Part shown: positions 9,449 to 16,738 of the stretch, piece by piece
How positions within the stretch are numbered: the first letter of the stretch is position 1
How the letters are laid out: every line of letters begins with the position of its first letter
From: Gammaproteobacteria bacterium
Lineage (GTDB): Bacteria; Pseudomonadota; Gammaproteobacteria; Steroidobacterales; GCA-2729495
Assembly (NCBI GenBank): GCA_029245525.1
Contig: JAQWPD010000074.1
Span: 1 to 55,875, forward strand
DNA length: 55,875 nucleotides
Reading direction: 5' to 3'
The notes under the pieces: generated by a model
Seen by the model: only the letters and a program-made list of their open reading frames with translations
Databases searched by the model: none
What the model was told of the DNA's origin: nothing
Position numbers and translations under genes: made by a program

Positions 9449-9679
9449 ATGCCTCAAGAAATCGACCAGACCTTTATTCAGGAGCTCCAGCGCCTCGGCA
9501 AGCGCGTGGATGAACTCGTTGTTATCTGCAGTCAGCTAAAAGAGGAGAATCGGTCTCTAAAAGACCGGCAGGATTCACTCATTGCTGACCGAGCGACCCT
9601 GCTGCAAAAGAATGAACAAGTAAGAGCTCGTGTAGAAGCAATGATAGGAAGACTAAAAGCTATGGAGACTGGATCATGA
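9449..9679 (+). CDS. TIGR02449 family coiled-coil protein (ZapB-like)
   Basis: A 76-aa, highly charged protein predicted to be almost entirely coiled coil, with heptad-like leucines through ELVVICSQLKEENRSLKDR and further on. It matches the small TIGR02449 family that sits before zapA in pseudomonads and relatives. A role in Z-ring assembly alongside ZapA is plausible from position and from resemblance to ZapB, but is inference. Its stop overlaps the zapA ATG by 4 nt (ATGA). The promoter position suggests a leaderless start. Confidence 0.8.
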   Translation: MPQEIDQTFIQELQRLGKRVDELVVICSQLKEENRSLKDRQDSLIADRATLLQKNEQVRARVEAMIGRLKAMETGS

Positions 9680-9984
9680 GCATTACCGAGGTTCATGTGA
9701 AAATTCTTGAAAAAGAGTTCCAGCTTGGCTGCTCTGCTGAGGAACGAGGGGACTTGCTAGATTCTGTCGAGCTGCTAAATAGTCGAATGCGGGAAATCCG
9801 CGACGGCGGAAAAGTGAGCGGTATCGATAAAATTGCTATTCTCGCCGCGCTTAATATTGCTAACGAACTGATTAAGTCTCGCGGCAAAGAGCATGCGCTA
9901 GAAACAGATGCGAAAAAGAAAGTCCAGACCATCCGCGAACAAGTTGAGACGGCTCTGCAATCCAGCCAACAGCTCGAATTCTAA
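9676..9984 (+). CDS. zapA: Cell division protein ZapA
   Basis: Cytoplasmic FtsZ-bundling protein of the Z ring. The protein has 102 aa (E. coli 109): an N-terminal beta/alpha head (VHVKILEKEFQLGCSAEER) and a C-terminal coiled coil. DKIAILAALNIANELI is the typical central helix. It is translationally coupled to the preceding small coiled-coil gene and followed by 6S RNA, the conserved gammaproteobacterial order. Confidence 0.93.
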   Translation: MSITEVHVKILEKEFQLGCSAEERGDLLDSVELLNSRMREIRDGGKVSGIDKIAILAALNIANELIKSRGKEHALETDAKKKVQTIREQVETALQSSQQLEF

Positions 9985-10049
9985 GCCGGTTCTTTCACTC
10001 AAATTTTGATAACGACCTCTCTACAAAGCGAAAGGTTTTCTGTTATCTT

Positions 10050-10240
10050 AGGATCTGCCTCCTGCGGTGTTCGATAAGGACCTGGATCCCTCGACCCTAA
10101 CTATTAGATCGGGGTTGGGCACTGCAGAAAGTTTTGTGCATTACCGCGTTAAGCGGGCAGCCTATACTCCCTGCGACCGACCCCACTTGTTGCTCCGGTT
10201 CGAGAGCAACGGTTCTACCGGCACAGGCGGGAGGCACCTC
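10050..10240 (+). ncRNA. ssrS: 6S RNA
   Basis: Regulatory RNA that mimics an open promoter and sequesters sigma-70 RNA polymerase. The ends pair (GCCTCC at 10057-10062 with GGAGGC at 10230-10235), and further complementary blocks flank an internal bubble, giving one long rod of about 190 nt. Its place between zapA and fau (ygfA) is the classic 6S location. Exact ends are estimated. TATCTT at 10044-10049 could be the -10 element; I see no convincing -35. Confidence 0.88.
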
Positions 10241-10406
10241 CTTCTAGCTCAGCGCAATAAGATATCGCTGACGAGCACTTTCAAAATGCTTATTGTCACA
10301 ACACAAAAATAAAAACTCGTTAGGTGTTAAAAAAATATTAGGCTGTTCAGCCTTTAATAATAAAAACTATACGTCATCGGCCTCACTTAAATACATCACC
10401 TTAATA

Positions 10407-10997
10407 ATGCACCAACAACCACCACCAAACATCGACCTACGCCATCGCTTGAAAACGCAGCGCCGGCAACTGAGCGAACAGCAGATCGGTGAAACTGCTG
10501 CTTCAGTTAATCGGCAACTTTGGAAACTTCCTGAACTTGCTCGTGGCAATCGTATCGGTTGCTACCTAAGCGTTAATGGAGAGGTAAATTGTGACGAATT
10601 TATCCGCTCAGCATGGATGCGCAAAAAGCGCATATTTGTGCCCATTTTGCGCAAAAGTGGCATGGGTTTTTTCCAACTTAATGACGATGATTCGCTCCAA
10701 AACAATCGTTTTGGTATCCCAGAGCCCCTCCCCAAAACCAGCGCTTATCTCTCGGCAAAAAACCTGGACATCATTCTGCTGCCACTACTTGGGTTTGACT
10801 CAAAAGGAAATCGGCTTGGCATGGGCGGAGGTTATTATGATCGCCTTCTTGCCTTCACAACAGCTCGTAGCAGATTTCGGCGGCCGCTTCTAATCGGCTT
10901 GGGGTATGACTTTCAGCGGGCAGAGGCGCTTAAGAAGAACAATTGGGACATACCCATGCACCTGATTGTCACACACGGGAAGACTTATAGGTTTTAG
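10407..10997 (+). CDS. fau: 5-formyltetrahydrofolate cyclo-ligase
   Basis: ATP-dependent enzyme converting 5-formyl-THF to 5,10-methenyl-THF (YgfA/MTHFS). The protein has 196 aa from ATG 10407. The family signature LLPLLGFDSKGNRLGMGGGY carries the nucleotide/metal-binding glycine loop, followed by YYDRLL, and KKRIFVPIL lies mid-chain. An in-frame TTG at 10293 would add 38 poorly conserved residues and lies close to 6S RNA, so I reject it. It is likely co-transcribed with 6S RNA. Confidence 0.93.
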   Translation: MHQQPPPNIDLRHRLKTQRRQLSEQQIGETAASVNRQLWKLPELARGNRIGCYLSVNGEVNCDEFIRSAWMRKKRIFVPILRKSGMGFFQLNDDDSLQNNRFGIPEPLPKTSAYLSAKNLDIILLPLLGFDSKGNRLGMGGGYYDRLLAFTTARSRFRRPLLIGLGYDFQRAEALKKNNWDIPMHLIVTHGKTYRF

Positions 10998-11148
10998 TTG
11001 CAAAGAATGAAAAAAAGTCCGGGATAATGAAGAGAAATCAGATCAACTGACCCCAATTACTCCGTTTCCAAAATACCCGCACAACGCTAACAAGCATTTT
11101 TTACAAACGCCTTTCCGAAACATGCAGTCCACACGGAAATCCTTGTGT

Positions 11149-11177
11149 TTGTGGAATTTTATCGACTTTTATATATA
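11149..11177 (+). promoter_or_regulatory. Predicted promoter of the histone-like gene
   Basis: TTGTGG (11149-11154), 17-nt spacer, TATATA (11172-11177); an alternative -10, TATACT, lies at 11174-11179. Confidence 0.45.
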
Positions 11178-11214
11178 CTCAATCGCGGTTACCCCGACAC
11201 TAGGAGACTGTGAT

Positions 11215-11529
11215 ATGGCTGCTAAAAAGAAAGCCGCAAAGAAGAAAGCTGCTACCAAGACAAAGGTAGTTCGTAAGGCACGCAAGAAAGCCGCACCTAA
11301 AAAGGCGTCTAAGAAGGCTGCCAAATAGAAAGTAGCGAAAAAAGCTTCGAAGAAAAAAGCTTCGAAGAAAAAAGCTAAAAAGAAAGTAGCCAAGAAAAAG
11401 GCTAAAAAGAAAGCTGCGAAGAAAAAAGCTTCTAAGAAGAAATCTTCTAAGAAGAAAGTAGCGAAAAAGGCTTCTAAAAAGAAAGCCAAGAAAAAAGCGA
11501 AGAAGAAAGCGAAGAAAAAGGCCAGATAA
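11215..11529 (+). pseudogene. Lysine/alanine-repeat histone H1-like protein, split by in-frame TAG
   Basis: ATG 11215 has GGAG upstream and opens MAAKKKAAKKKAATKTKV. It is a basic repeat protein of the bacterial H1-like/AlgP C-terminal kind, presumed to bind DNA. A TAG at 11326-11328 ends it after 37 residues. The same frame then runs on for 66 more codons of the same KKA, KKAS and KKAK repeats to a TAA at 11527-11529. TAG sits where the repeat pattern calls for AAG (Lys), so one base change explains it. The downstream part has no start codon of its own. The gene would be 104 codons if the stop were sense. A read-through product cannot be excluded. A strong terminator follows. Confidence 0.75.
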
Positions 11530-11596
11530 AGCCTCTAAGGCTTGGTCTTAATCGAGCTACCATCTGCGGCAGCAATGTTGATGGTAATCGCTATAA

Positions 11597-11626
11597 ATAT
11601 GCCCGCCTTGTGCGGGCATATTTTTT
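11597..11626 (+). terminator. Intrinsic terminator after the histone-like gene
   Basis: Perfect 10-bp stem ATATGCCCGC/GCGGGCATAT (11597-11606 and 11612-11621), 5-nt loop, then a T run. Confidence 0.9.
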
Positions 11627-11690
11627 GCCTGAGATTGCGCCCCAGCATTAAGTTTGCTTGACTATGTTCATATAACTCTTTCGCTGTGCG

Positions 11691-11696
11691 TATAAT
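11691..11696 (+). promoter_or_regulatory. Consensus -10 box upstream of rpiA
   Basis: Exact TATAAT, 23 nt before the rpiA ATG. The -35 region is poor, so either an activator or a weak promoter is possible. Confidence 0.45.
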
Positions 11697-11719
11697 CTTC
11701 CCCTAGGAGAATCCCCTCA

Positions 11720-12379
11720 ATGAGCCAAAATGAAGAGAAACGCGAAGCGGCTTCTGCCGCTCTTGAATTTATCAAGCCTGGCTGTGCGCTTGGCGTAGGT
11801 ACAGGATCAACTGTCAATTATCTGATTGATGCGCTACCAGCGGTAAAAGACAAGATTCAAAGCATTGTTTCCAGCTCCGTTGATTCGACCAAACGGCTGC
11901 GCAGTATTGGCTTTGAAGTCTCGGAACTTGCTGAGGTCGGGCATTGCGACTTATATATCGATGGGGCCGACGAAGCCAACAAACACTTTCAGCTTATTAA
12001 AGGCGGCGGTGGAGCACTAACTCGAGAAAAAGTGATTGCCGCAGCGTCACGAAAATTTGTTTGTATTATTGACCAAACGAAGATGGTCGGTGTTCTTGGC
12101 GCTTTTCCACTACCGATCGAAGTTATCCCAATGGCACGCTCGTATGTCGCGCGGGAAATTATTAAGTATCGGGGACAGCCAGTCTTCCGAGAAGGCTTTA
12201 TGACAGATAATGGCAATCAGATTATTGACGTTCACAACTTAAGCATCACCAATCCAATCGAAATTGAATCAAGAATCAGCCTAATACCCGGCGTAGTCAC
12301 AGTAGGGCTGTTCTGTCACCGGCCCGCAGACGTGCTGTTAATAGGAGCACCGGATGGCGTGAAGTGCCATGAACGTTAG
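11720..12379 (+). CDS. rpiA: Ribose-5-phosphate isomerase A
   Basis: Interconverts ribose-5-phosphate and ribulose-5-phosphate in the pentose phosphate pathway. The protein has 219 aa, as in E. coli. [33 protein letters not shown] and TREKV hold the phosphate-binding and catalytic residues. It starts at ATG 11720 behind AGGAGA. It converges on tRNA-Gln and shares a palindromic terminator with it. The partner enzyme Rpe is encoded about 4 kb away. Confidence 0.96.
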   Translation: MSQNEEKREAASAALEFIKPGCALGVGTGSTVNYLIDALPAVKDKIQSIVSSSVDSTKRLRSIGFEVSELAEVGHCDLYIDGADEANKHFQLIKGGGGALTREKVIAAASRKFVCIIDQTKMVGVLGAFPLPIEVIPMARSYVAREIIKYRGQPVFREGFMTDNGNQIIDVHNLSITNPIEIESRISLIPGVVTVGLFCHRPADVLLIGAPDGVKCHER

Positions 12380-12446
12380 GCTGATTGCAAAAACTCATGC
12401 TTTAATGCATCAACCACATAAAATCGCTACTCTGGTAAGCAGACAG

Positions 12447-12490
12447 CCATAATAAAAAAGCCCGCATTGTTGCGGGCTTTTTTATTATGG
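12447..12490. terminator. Bidirectional terminator, perfect 20-bp palindromic arms
   Basis: A 44-nt element between rpiA and tRNA-Gln: left arm 12447-12466, loop TTGT 12467-12470, right arm 12471-12490, with perfect complementarity. The GC core GCCCGCA/TGCGGGC is flanked by A and T runs, so it can terminate either strand. The outer three bases of the right arm are the genomic CCA end of the tRNA. Confidence 0.92.
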
Positions 12491-12561
12491 CTGGGGGAGA
12501 GGGATTCGAACCCCCGCTGGCGGTGTCAGAGACCGCAGTCCTACCACTAGACGATCCCCCA
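12488..12561 (-). tRNA. glnX: tRNA-Gln (anticodon CUG)
   Basis: A 74-nt cloverleaf on the minus strand. Acceptor stem TGGGGGA/TCCCCCA with the U1-A72 pair typical of tRNA-Gln; D arm GTCTAGTGGTAGGAC; anticodon stem GCGGT/ACCGC around loop CTCTGAC; T loop TTCGAAT; discriminator G; encoded CCA. It reads CAG codons. It lies 31 nt after rpsI on the same strand, so it is probably co-transcribed with rplM-rpsI. Confidence 0.93.
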
Positions 12562-12566
12562 AAATA

Positions 12567-12580
12567 CGGGGTAATCCCCG
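12567..12580 (-). promoter_or_regulatory. Small hairpin between rpsI and tRNA-Gln
   Basis: CGGGG/CCCCG stem with a 4-nt loop, followed on the minus strand by TATTTT and then the tRNA 5' end. It may be a processing signal or a leaky attenuator between the ribosomal genes and the tRNA. Confidence 0.45.
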
Positions 12581-12592
12581 GACGCAGTATGA

Positions 12593-12985
12593 TTAACGCT
12601 TCGAGAACTGAGTCGCGCGACGTGCTTTGCGAAGACCAACTTTCTTACGTTCAACTTCACGTGCATCACGGGTAACAAATCCAGCGGCACGAAGGGGCTG
12701 ACGCAATGACTCATCAGACTGCATCAGCGCACGGGTCAACCCATGACGAATCGCGCCGGCCTGTCCGGTTGTGCCACCACCTTTTACAGTGGCTGTCACA
12801 TCAAACTTACCTTCCGCACCTGCTACTTGCAGAGCCTGACGCACAATCATACGCGCTGTTTCGCGACCAAAGAAGTTATCGATAGGCTTACCGTTAACAA
12901 TGATGGCGCCGGTACCAGGGCGTGCATAAACACGTGCTGTTGATCTCTTTCGGCGACCAGTGCCGTAATAAACTTGTTCACTCAT
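12593..12985 (-). CDS. rpsI: 30S ribosomal protein S9
   Basis: Small-subunit protein whose basic C-terminal tail reaches the P-site tRNA. The protein has 130 aa, as in E. coli. [14 protein letters not shown] opens it, and it ends in RRATQFSKR, the conserved tail. It is the second gene of the rplM-rpsI operon, 18 nt after rplM. Confidence 0.98.
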   Translation of the reverse strand: MSEQVYYGTGRRKRSTARVYARPGTGAIIVNGKPIDNFFGRETARMIVRQALQVAGAEGKFDVTATVKGGGTTGQAGAIRHGLTRALMQSDESLRQPLRAAGFVTRDAREVERKKVGLRKARRATQFSKR

Positions 12986-13003
12986 GAGTTATCCTGTGCC
13001 TGT

Positions 13004-13438
13004 TTAGGCTTGTATTTCTAAAGGCTGAGGCTGCTGAGCAACATGAGCGTGCTCGGGGCCTGCAAACACGCGCATTTTCTTAGCCATCGCACGACCCAGG
13101 CTGTTCTTAGGCAGCATGCCCTTAACTGCCAGAGTTAATACCCGCTCAGGCTTCTCAGCGAGCATTGTTCCAAGATCAACCGTTTTTAGGTGACCGACAT
13201 ACCCTGTATGGTGGTGGTACAACTTGCCCTCTAGTTTGTTGCCCGTTACGCGGATCTTAGCTGCATTAATAACCACGATATAGTCGCCGGTATCAACATG
13301 TGGGGTATATACAGGCTTGTGCTTGCCACGCAGACGCAAGGCAAGTTCTGTCGCGAGACGCCCCAAGGTCTTGTCAGTTGCGTCAACAACATACCAGCTG
13401 CGTTGAACCTCAGCGGGTTTTGCGGAAAAAGTCTTCAT
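13004..13438 (-). CDS. rplM: 50S ribosomal protein L13
   Basis: Early-assembling large-subunit protein. The protein has 144 aa (E. coli 142). [33 protein letters not shown] and [11 protein letters not shown] are family blocks. In E. coli L13 represses its own operon through the rplM leader; this leader also has strong secondary structure. Confidence 0.98.
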   Translation of the reverse strand: MKTFSAKPAEVQRSWYVVDATDKTLGRLATELALRLRGKHKPVYTPHVDTGDYIVVINAAKIRVTGNKLEGKLYHHHTGYVGHLKTVDLGTMLAEKPERVLTLAVKGMLPKNSLGRAMAKKMRVFAGPEHAHVAQQPQPLEIQA

Positions 13439-13476
13439 TGATAGTGCCCTCAGGGCTCCGAATCTATTGTTCTGCT

Positions 13477-13490
13477 GCGGGCATGCCCGC
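13477..13490. repeat. 14-bp palindrome in the rplM leader
   Basis: GCGGGCATGCCCGC is perfectly self-complementary and lies in the untranslated leader, about 40 nt before rplM. A second small inverted repeat, GCCC-TCA-GGGC (13446-13456), is closer to the ATG. Both could form a regulatory structure for L13. Confidence 0.5.
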
Positions 13491-13503
13491 CGAAAGGTGC
13501 GCC

Positions 13504-13532
13504 ATAATACTGATGTTTAGGCTGCATTTCAA
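13504..13532 (-). promoter_or_regulatory. Predicted strong promoter of rplM-rpsI
   Basis: Minus strand TTGAAA (13527-13532), a 17-nt spacer, TATTAT (13504-13509). This is near-consensus with ideal spacing and leaves a leader of about 60 nt. Confidence 0.72.
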
Positions 13533-13551
13533 CGGCTGAACCCTATTTCCA

Positions 13552-13582
13552 CCAAGAATCGCTTCATTATCGCGATTCTTGG
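13552..13582 (-). terminator. Hairpin after the DUF481 gene
   Basis: 11-bp stem CCAAGAATCGC/GCGATTCTTGG (13552-13562 and 13572-13582) just downstream of the DUF481 stop on the minus strand. No U tract follows, so it may be an inefficient or Rho-assisted terminator. Confidence 0.45.
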
Positions 13583-13595
13583 TTAAGTGCTTGTT

Positions 13596-14318
13596 TTAGA
13601 ACTCGTAATCAAGACCAATAGAAGTAATGGTGTCGGTTTTCTTTTTTCCGGGGACGACATCGGTATTGTTCTGGTAGGTAAACGAGACCGCTAGACCCAG
13701 ACTTCCTACGATTGCCAAACGCAATGAAGTCACCGCTTCGGTAAAGGTATTACTGCTACCAGCGGAAACTTGTATGGTTTGTGAAAACTTAGACGTATCG
13801 GTAATTTGCCAGTCATATTCGCCATACAATCGAAAAATAGCTTCGCTAATATCCTCGTTTACAATAGTTTTCGATTGGCTCCAACCACCACCAATTTCAG
13901 CGTCAAGCTCGTGCTTTTTATTCTTAATAATCCTACGACCGTATGCCAGAGTCGCAAAACGTTGGTAATCATAACTACTGAAACGATCGCGCTGCCAGTT
14001 CAAGCGCCCTACGCCATAGTTGAACTCCGAAAAATCGTATTTGCTGCTCCACGACAACTGATAGTTTTCGGCTGTTGCGTCATTATCTTGGCTCGAAGAG
14101 AAAAATCTACCACTCAGGCCATGATGCCAGCGAACTAAATCATAGTTCACACCAAACTCAAAGTTAGCCGACTTACTTTCCGTATTGCCGCTTGTCGCAA
14201 GATAACCCAAAGTGGTATTACCCGACCATGGTCCCTTATTTTCCTCTTGATCCTCAGCATTAGACGTCAATGCTGCCAACAGCAGAATGCTCGAAAAAAC
14301 TATTTTTTTTGCCCACAT
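13596..14318 (-). CDS. DUF481 family outer membrane protein
   Basis: Predicted outer-membrane beta-barrel, 240 aa. The signal peptide is MWAKKIVFSSILLLAALTS, followed by a short acidic stretch. The barrel has alternating-hydrophobicity strands (TTLGYLATSGNTESKSANFE is the DUF481 hallmark) and ends in Phe, as exported barrels do. Relatives such as YdiY are called salt-induced outer membrane proteins; the function is unknown. It starts at ATG 14318 with AAGG upstream; an in-frame start at 14345 would spoil the signal peptide. It is monocistronic and divergent from coq7. Confidence 0.85.
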   Translation of the reverse strand: MWAKKIVFSSILLLAALTSNAEDQEENKGPWSGNTTLGYLATSGNTESKSANFEFGVNYDLVRWHHGLSGRFFSSSQDNDATAENYQLSWSSKYDFSEFNYGVGRLNWQRDRFSSYDYQRFATLAYGRRIIKNKKHELDAEIGGGWSQSKTIVNEDISEAIFRLYGEYDWQITDTSKFSQTIQVSAGSSNTFTEAVTSLRLAIVGSLGLAVSFTYQNNTDVVPGKKKTDTITSIGLDYEF

Positions 14319-14488
14319 GTCGATTAACCTTGATTGATTTGTCAAATAATAAATTGAGCGGCCAGGAGCGCCTGAATAAGCGGTGGCATTACATAATGTG
14401 CGATCATACAGACCAAACTAAAATAAAAAAATAGGCACTGAGCGATTGTTCGCCCTCCAGACATCCGGAAAGGGAGTAAGATTGCCCA

Positions 14489-15130
14489 ATGGACAATCGA
14501 CAAATCAATCTGGGCGATGCCCTTCTTGCTGAGATCGGCTCCGCACTCAAGATTGTTGCCAGCAAAGCACGGGCGTCAAAACCGTTACCCGCGACCAGTG
14601 CCGAACCGAATAAGTTGACTGATGAAGAACAGCGGACTGCAAGCGCATTAATGCGGATCAACCATGCGGGCGAAATCTCGGCGCAGGCGCTGTATCGGGG
14701 TCAAGCAATGGTGTCGCGCGATCCCGAGCTCAGACAACACCTCCTTGAAGCGGCTGGTGAAGAGCAAGACCACCTAGCCTGGTGTGAAACCCGCCTCAGC
14801 GAACTTAACAGTCGACCCAGTTTGCTGAGTCCGGTCTGGTACAGCGGGTCTTTCGCCATTGGCGCACTGGCAGGCTTGGCGGGCGATAAAATCAGCTTGG
14901 GCTTCGTCGCAGAAACGGAGCATCAGGTCACTGCGCATCTAGAAAGCCATTTAAACGATCTGCCTGCAGATGACCATCGCAGTCGCGAGATTATCCTTCA
15001 AATGCGTGATGATGAACTTCGTCATAGCACCCATGCACTCGAAAAAGGGGGGTCTCAACTGCCCTCCGCGGTCAGAACATGCATGAGCCTTACATCCAAG
15101 ATTATGACCACCGTCGCCCGTCATATTTGA
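14489..15130 (+). CDS. coq7: Ubiquinone ring C6 hydroxylase, Coq7 type
   Basis: Di-iron carboxylate hydroxylase (demethoxyubiquinone hydroxylase) for the last ring hydroxylation of ubiquinone; it takes the place of the flavoprotein UbiF of enterobacteria. The protein has 213 aa. Iron ligands are visible as Glu62 (NHAGE), Glu92 and His95 (EEQDH), Glu142 or Glu144 (AETEH), and Glu176 and His179 (DDELRH). It has hydrophobic helices and no cleavable signal, consistent with a membrane-associated enzyme. AGGGAG lies 12 nt before ATG 14489. It is followed by crp/vfr, a neighbourhood also known from Pseudomonas. Confidence 0.94.
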   Translation: MDNRQINLGDALLAEIGSALKIVASKARASKPLPATSAEPNKLTDEEQRTASALMRINHAGEISAQALYRGQAMVSRDPELRQHLLEAAGEEQDHLAWCETRLSELNSRPSLLSPVWYSGSFAIGALAGLAGDKISLGFVAETEHQVTAHLESHLNDLPADDHRSREIILQMRDDELRHSTHALEKGGSQLPSAVRTCMSLTSKIMTTVARHI

Positions 15131-15236
15131 TATTTAGCGCTTAATTTTCACGAAACCCTCTGCAAACACGTGTTATAGCTTGCCCTTCGCCTCGGAAAGT
15201 ATTACAACAGGCAACGGGTTATTAAGGAGACATAAG

Positions 15237-15896
15237 ATGGCTGAGGCCAGAAAGGTTCTGAGTGATATTCCTGCAATTAACAGGTTTCTCACGTACTGCA
15301 GAGTTCGAACAGTTCCCTCTAAAACTGTGATAATTCATGCTGGAGATACTCCGGACACGCTCTACTATATTGTTGACGGTTCTGTCGAAGTGATGATCGA
15401 GGATGAAGATGGCAACGAAATGGTGCTGGCTTACCTCAACAAAGGTCAATTCTTCGGAGAAATGGGCCTGTTCCATGACGAGCCACAGCGCAGCGCCTGG
15501 GTTCGCACTCGCATCGAATCTGAAATCGCTGATATGACTTATTCACGATTCCGACAAATTGCCAGCGAAAATCCCGGACTGGTCTTTGAACTTGCCACAC
15601 AGCTGGCCAACCGTCTTGACCGCACCAACCGCAAGTTGGGTGATCTGGCGTTCGTGGATGTCACTGGCCGAGTCGCCCATGCCATTATGGATCTATGCAA
15701 TGAACCGGACGCAATGACTCATCCAGAAGGCATGCAGATTAAAGTGAGTCGTCAGGAGCTGTCCAGGCTCGTTGGCTGCTCAAGAGAAATGGCCGGGCGT
15801 GTGCTGAAGGTTCTTGAAGAGCAGGGTTTGGTTACAGCAAGCGGCAAAACCATCGTGGTTTTCAATGCCAGACCAAAACAAACGCTCACTGCCTAG
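15237..15896 (+). CDS. crp: cAMP-binding transcriptional regulator, Crp/Vfr
   Basis: Global regulator that binds cAMP and then DNA. The protein has 219 aa. The N-terminal cyclic-nucleotide domain carries the phosphate-binding cassette FGEMGLF (73-79) and RSAWVR (85-90). The C-terminal helix-turn-helix is VSRQELSRLVGCSREMAGRV, with Arg, Glu and Arg in the E. coli DNA-contact positions, so the recognised site is probably TGTGA-N6-TCACA. ATG 15237 has a good AAGGAGA; the open frame back to 15180 is discounted. Adenylate cyclase is not in the window. Confidence 0.95.
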   Translation: MAEARKVLSDIPAINRFLTYCRVRTVPSKTVIIHAGDTPDTLYYIVDGSVEVMIEDEDGNEMVLAYLNKGQFFGEMGLFHDEPQRSAWVRTRIESEIADMTYSRFRQIASENPGLVFELATQLANRLDRTNRKLGDLAFVDVTGRVAHAIMDLCNEPDAMTHPEGMQIKVSRQELSRLVGCSREMAGRVLKVLEEQGLVTASGKTIVVFNARPKQTLTA

Positions 15897-15910
15897 AGCT
15901 GCATGCTGAG

Positions 15911-15944
15911 AAAAAAAGGCCGTCATGATGACGGCCTTTTTTTA
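15911..15944. terminator. Bidirectional terminator between crp and rpe
   Basis: GGCCGTCAT/ATGACGGCC hairpin (15918-15936) flanked by seven As and seven Ts, serving crp on the plus strand and rpe on the minus strand. Confidence 0.92.
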
Positions 15945-15991
15945 TTGTTTAAATACCGAGCTGAAATCTGCTTTCCTGCAGCAGCGCTGCG

Positions 15992-16672
15992 CTAAGCTCT
16001 GGAGCTAATGCTCGCCAATTCAGCCCGCATCTTCGCAATAGTCTCCGCATAATCATCTGCCCCAAAAATAGCGGATCCGGCAACAAAGGTATCGGCACCG
16101 GCTGCTGCTATCTCAGCAATGTTATCTATCTTTACTCCACCATCGACTTCCAACAAGATTTCACGGTCCTGCAAATTGATAAGTTCACGCACTGTACTCA
16201 GCTTGTTAAGAGCCTCAGGAATAAAGCTCTGCCCACCAAAGCCCGGATTAACTGACATGATAAGGATCAGGTCTAATTGGTCCATGACATGCTCAAGCCA
16301 AAGCAAAGGCGTTCCCGGGTTAAATACCAAGCCGGGCTTACAGCCGGCATCGCGGATCAATGCAATGGTGCGATCTACATGCTCACTCGCCTCTGGATGA
16401 AAACTAATATAAGTAGCACCGGCGGCGGCAAAGTCCTGTACCAGGCGATCAACCGGCTTCACCATTAAGTGCACATCAATCGGTGCCGTGACCCCATGCT
16501 TGATTAATGCCTCACAAACCAGCGGACCGATAGTCAGATTCGGGACATAGTGATTATCCATCACATCAAAATGCACTATATCTGCTCCTGCAGCCAGAAC
16601 GTTATCAACTTCCTCGCCTAAGCAGGCAAAGTCAGCTGACAAAATGGAAGGGGCTATCTGGTAATCACTCAT
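15992..16672 (-). CDS. rpe: Ribulose-phosphate 3-epimerase
   Basis: Pentose phosphate pathway enzyme interconverting ribulose-5- and xylulose-5-phosphate, a TIM barrel. The protein has 226 aa (E. coli 225). [49 protein letters not shown] and VDGGV carry the metal and phosphate ligands. It starts at ATG 16672 with AAGGA upstream. It converges on crp. Confidence 0.96.
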   Translation of the reverse strand: MSDYQIAPSILSADFACLGEEVDNVLAAGADIVHFDVMDNHYVPNLTIGPLVCEALIKHGVTAPIDVHLMVKPVDRLVQDFAAAGATYISFHPEASEHVDRTIALIRDAGCKPGLVFNPGTPLLWLEHVMDQLDLILIMSVNPGFGGQSFIPEALNKLSTVRELINLQDREILLEVDGGVKIDNIAEIAAAGADTFVAGSAIFGADDYAETIAKMRAELASISSRA

Positions 16673-16738
16673 GCGCGACTATTCCTTATGAAGTGCTGGC
16701 AAAAAATGCAGTCGCCCTATTGTAGGGGCGCTGGCAAG

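Noticed and set aside
11169-11489. Phe/Leu-rich 106-aa frame on the minus strand
   Set aside because: It is the reverse complement of the lysine/alanine repeats; the Phe, Leu and Ala pattern is a mechanical shadow.
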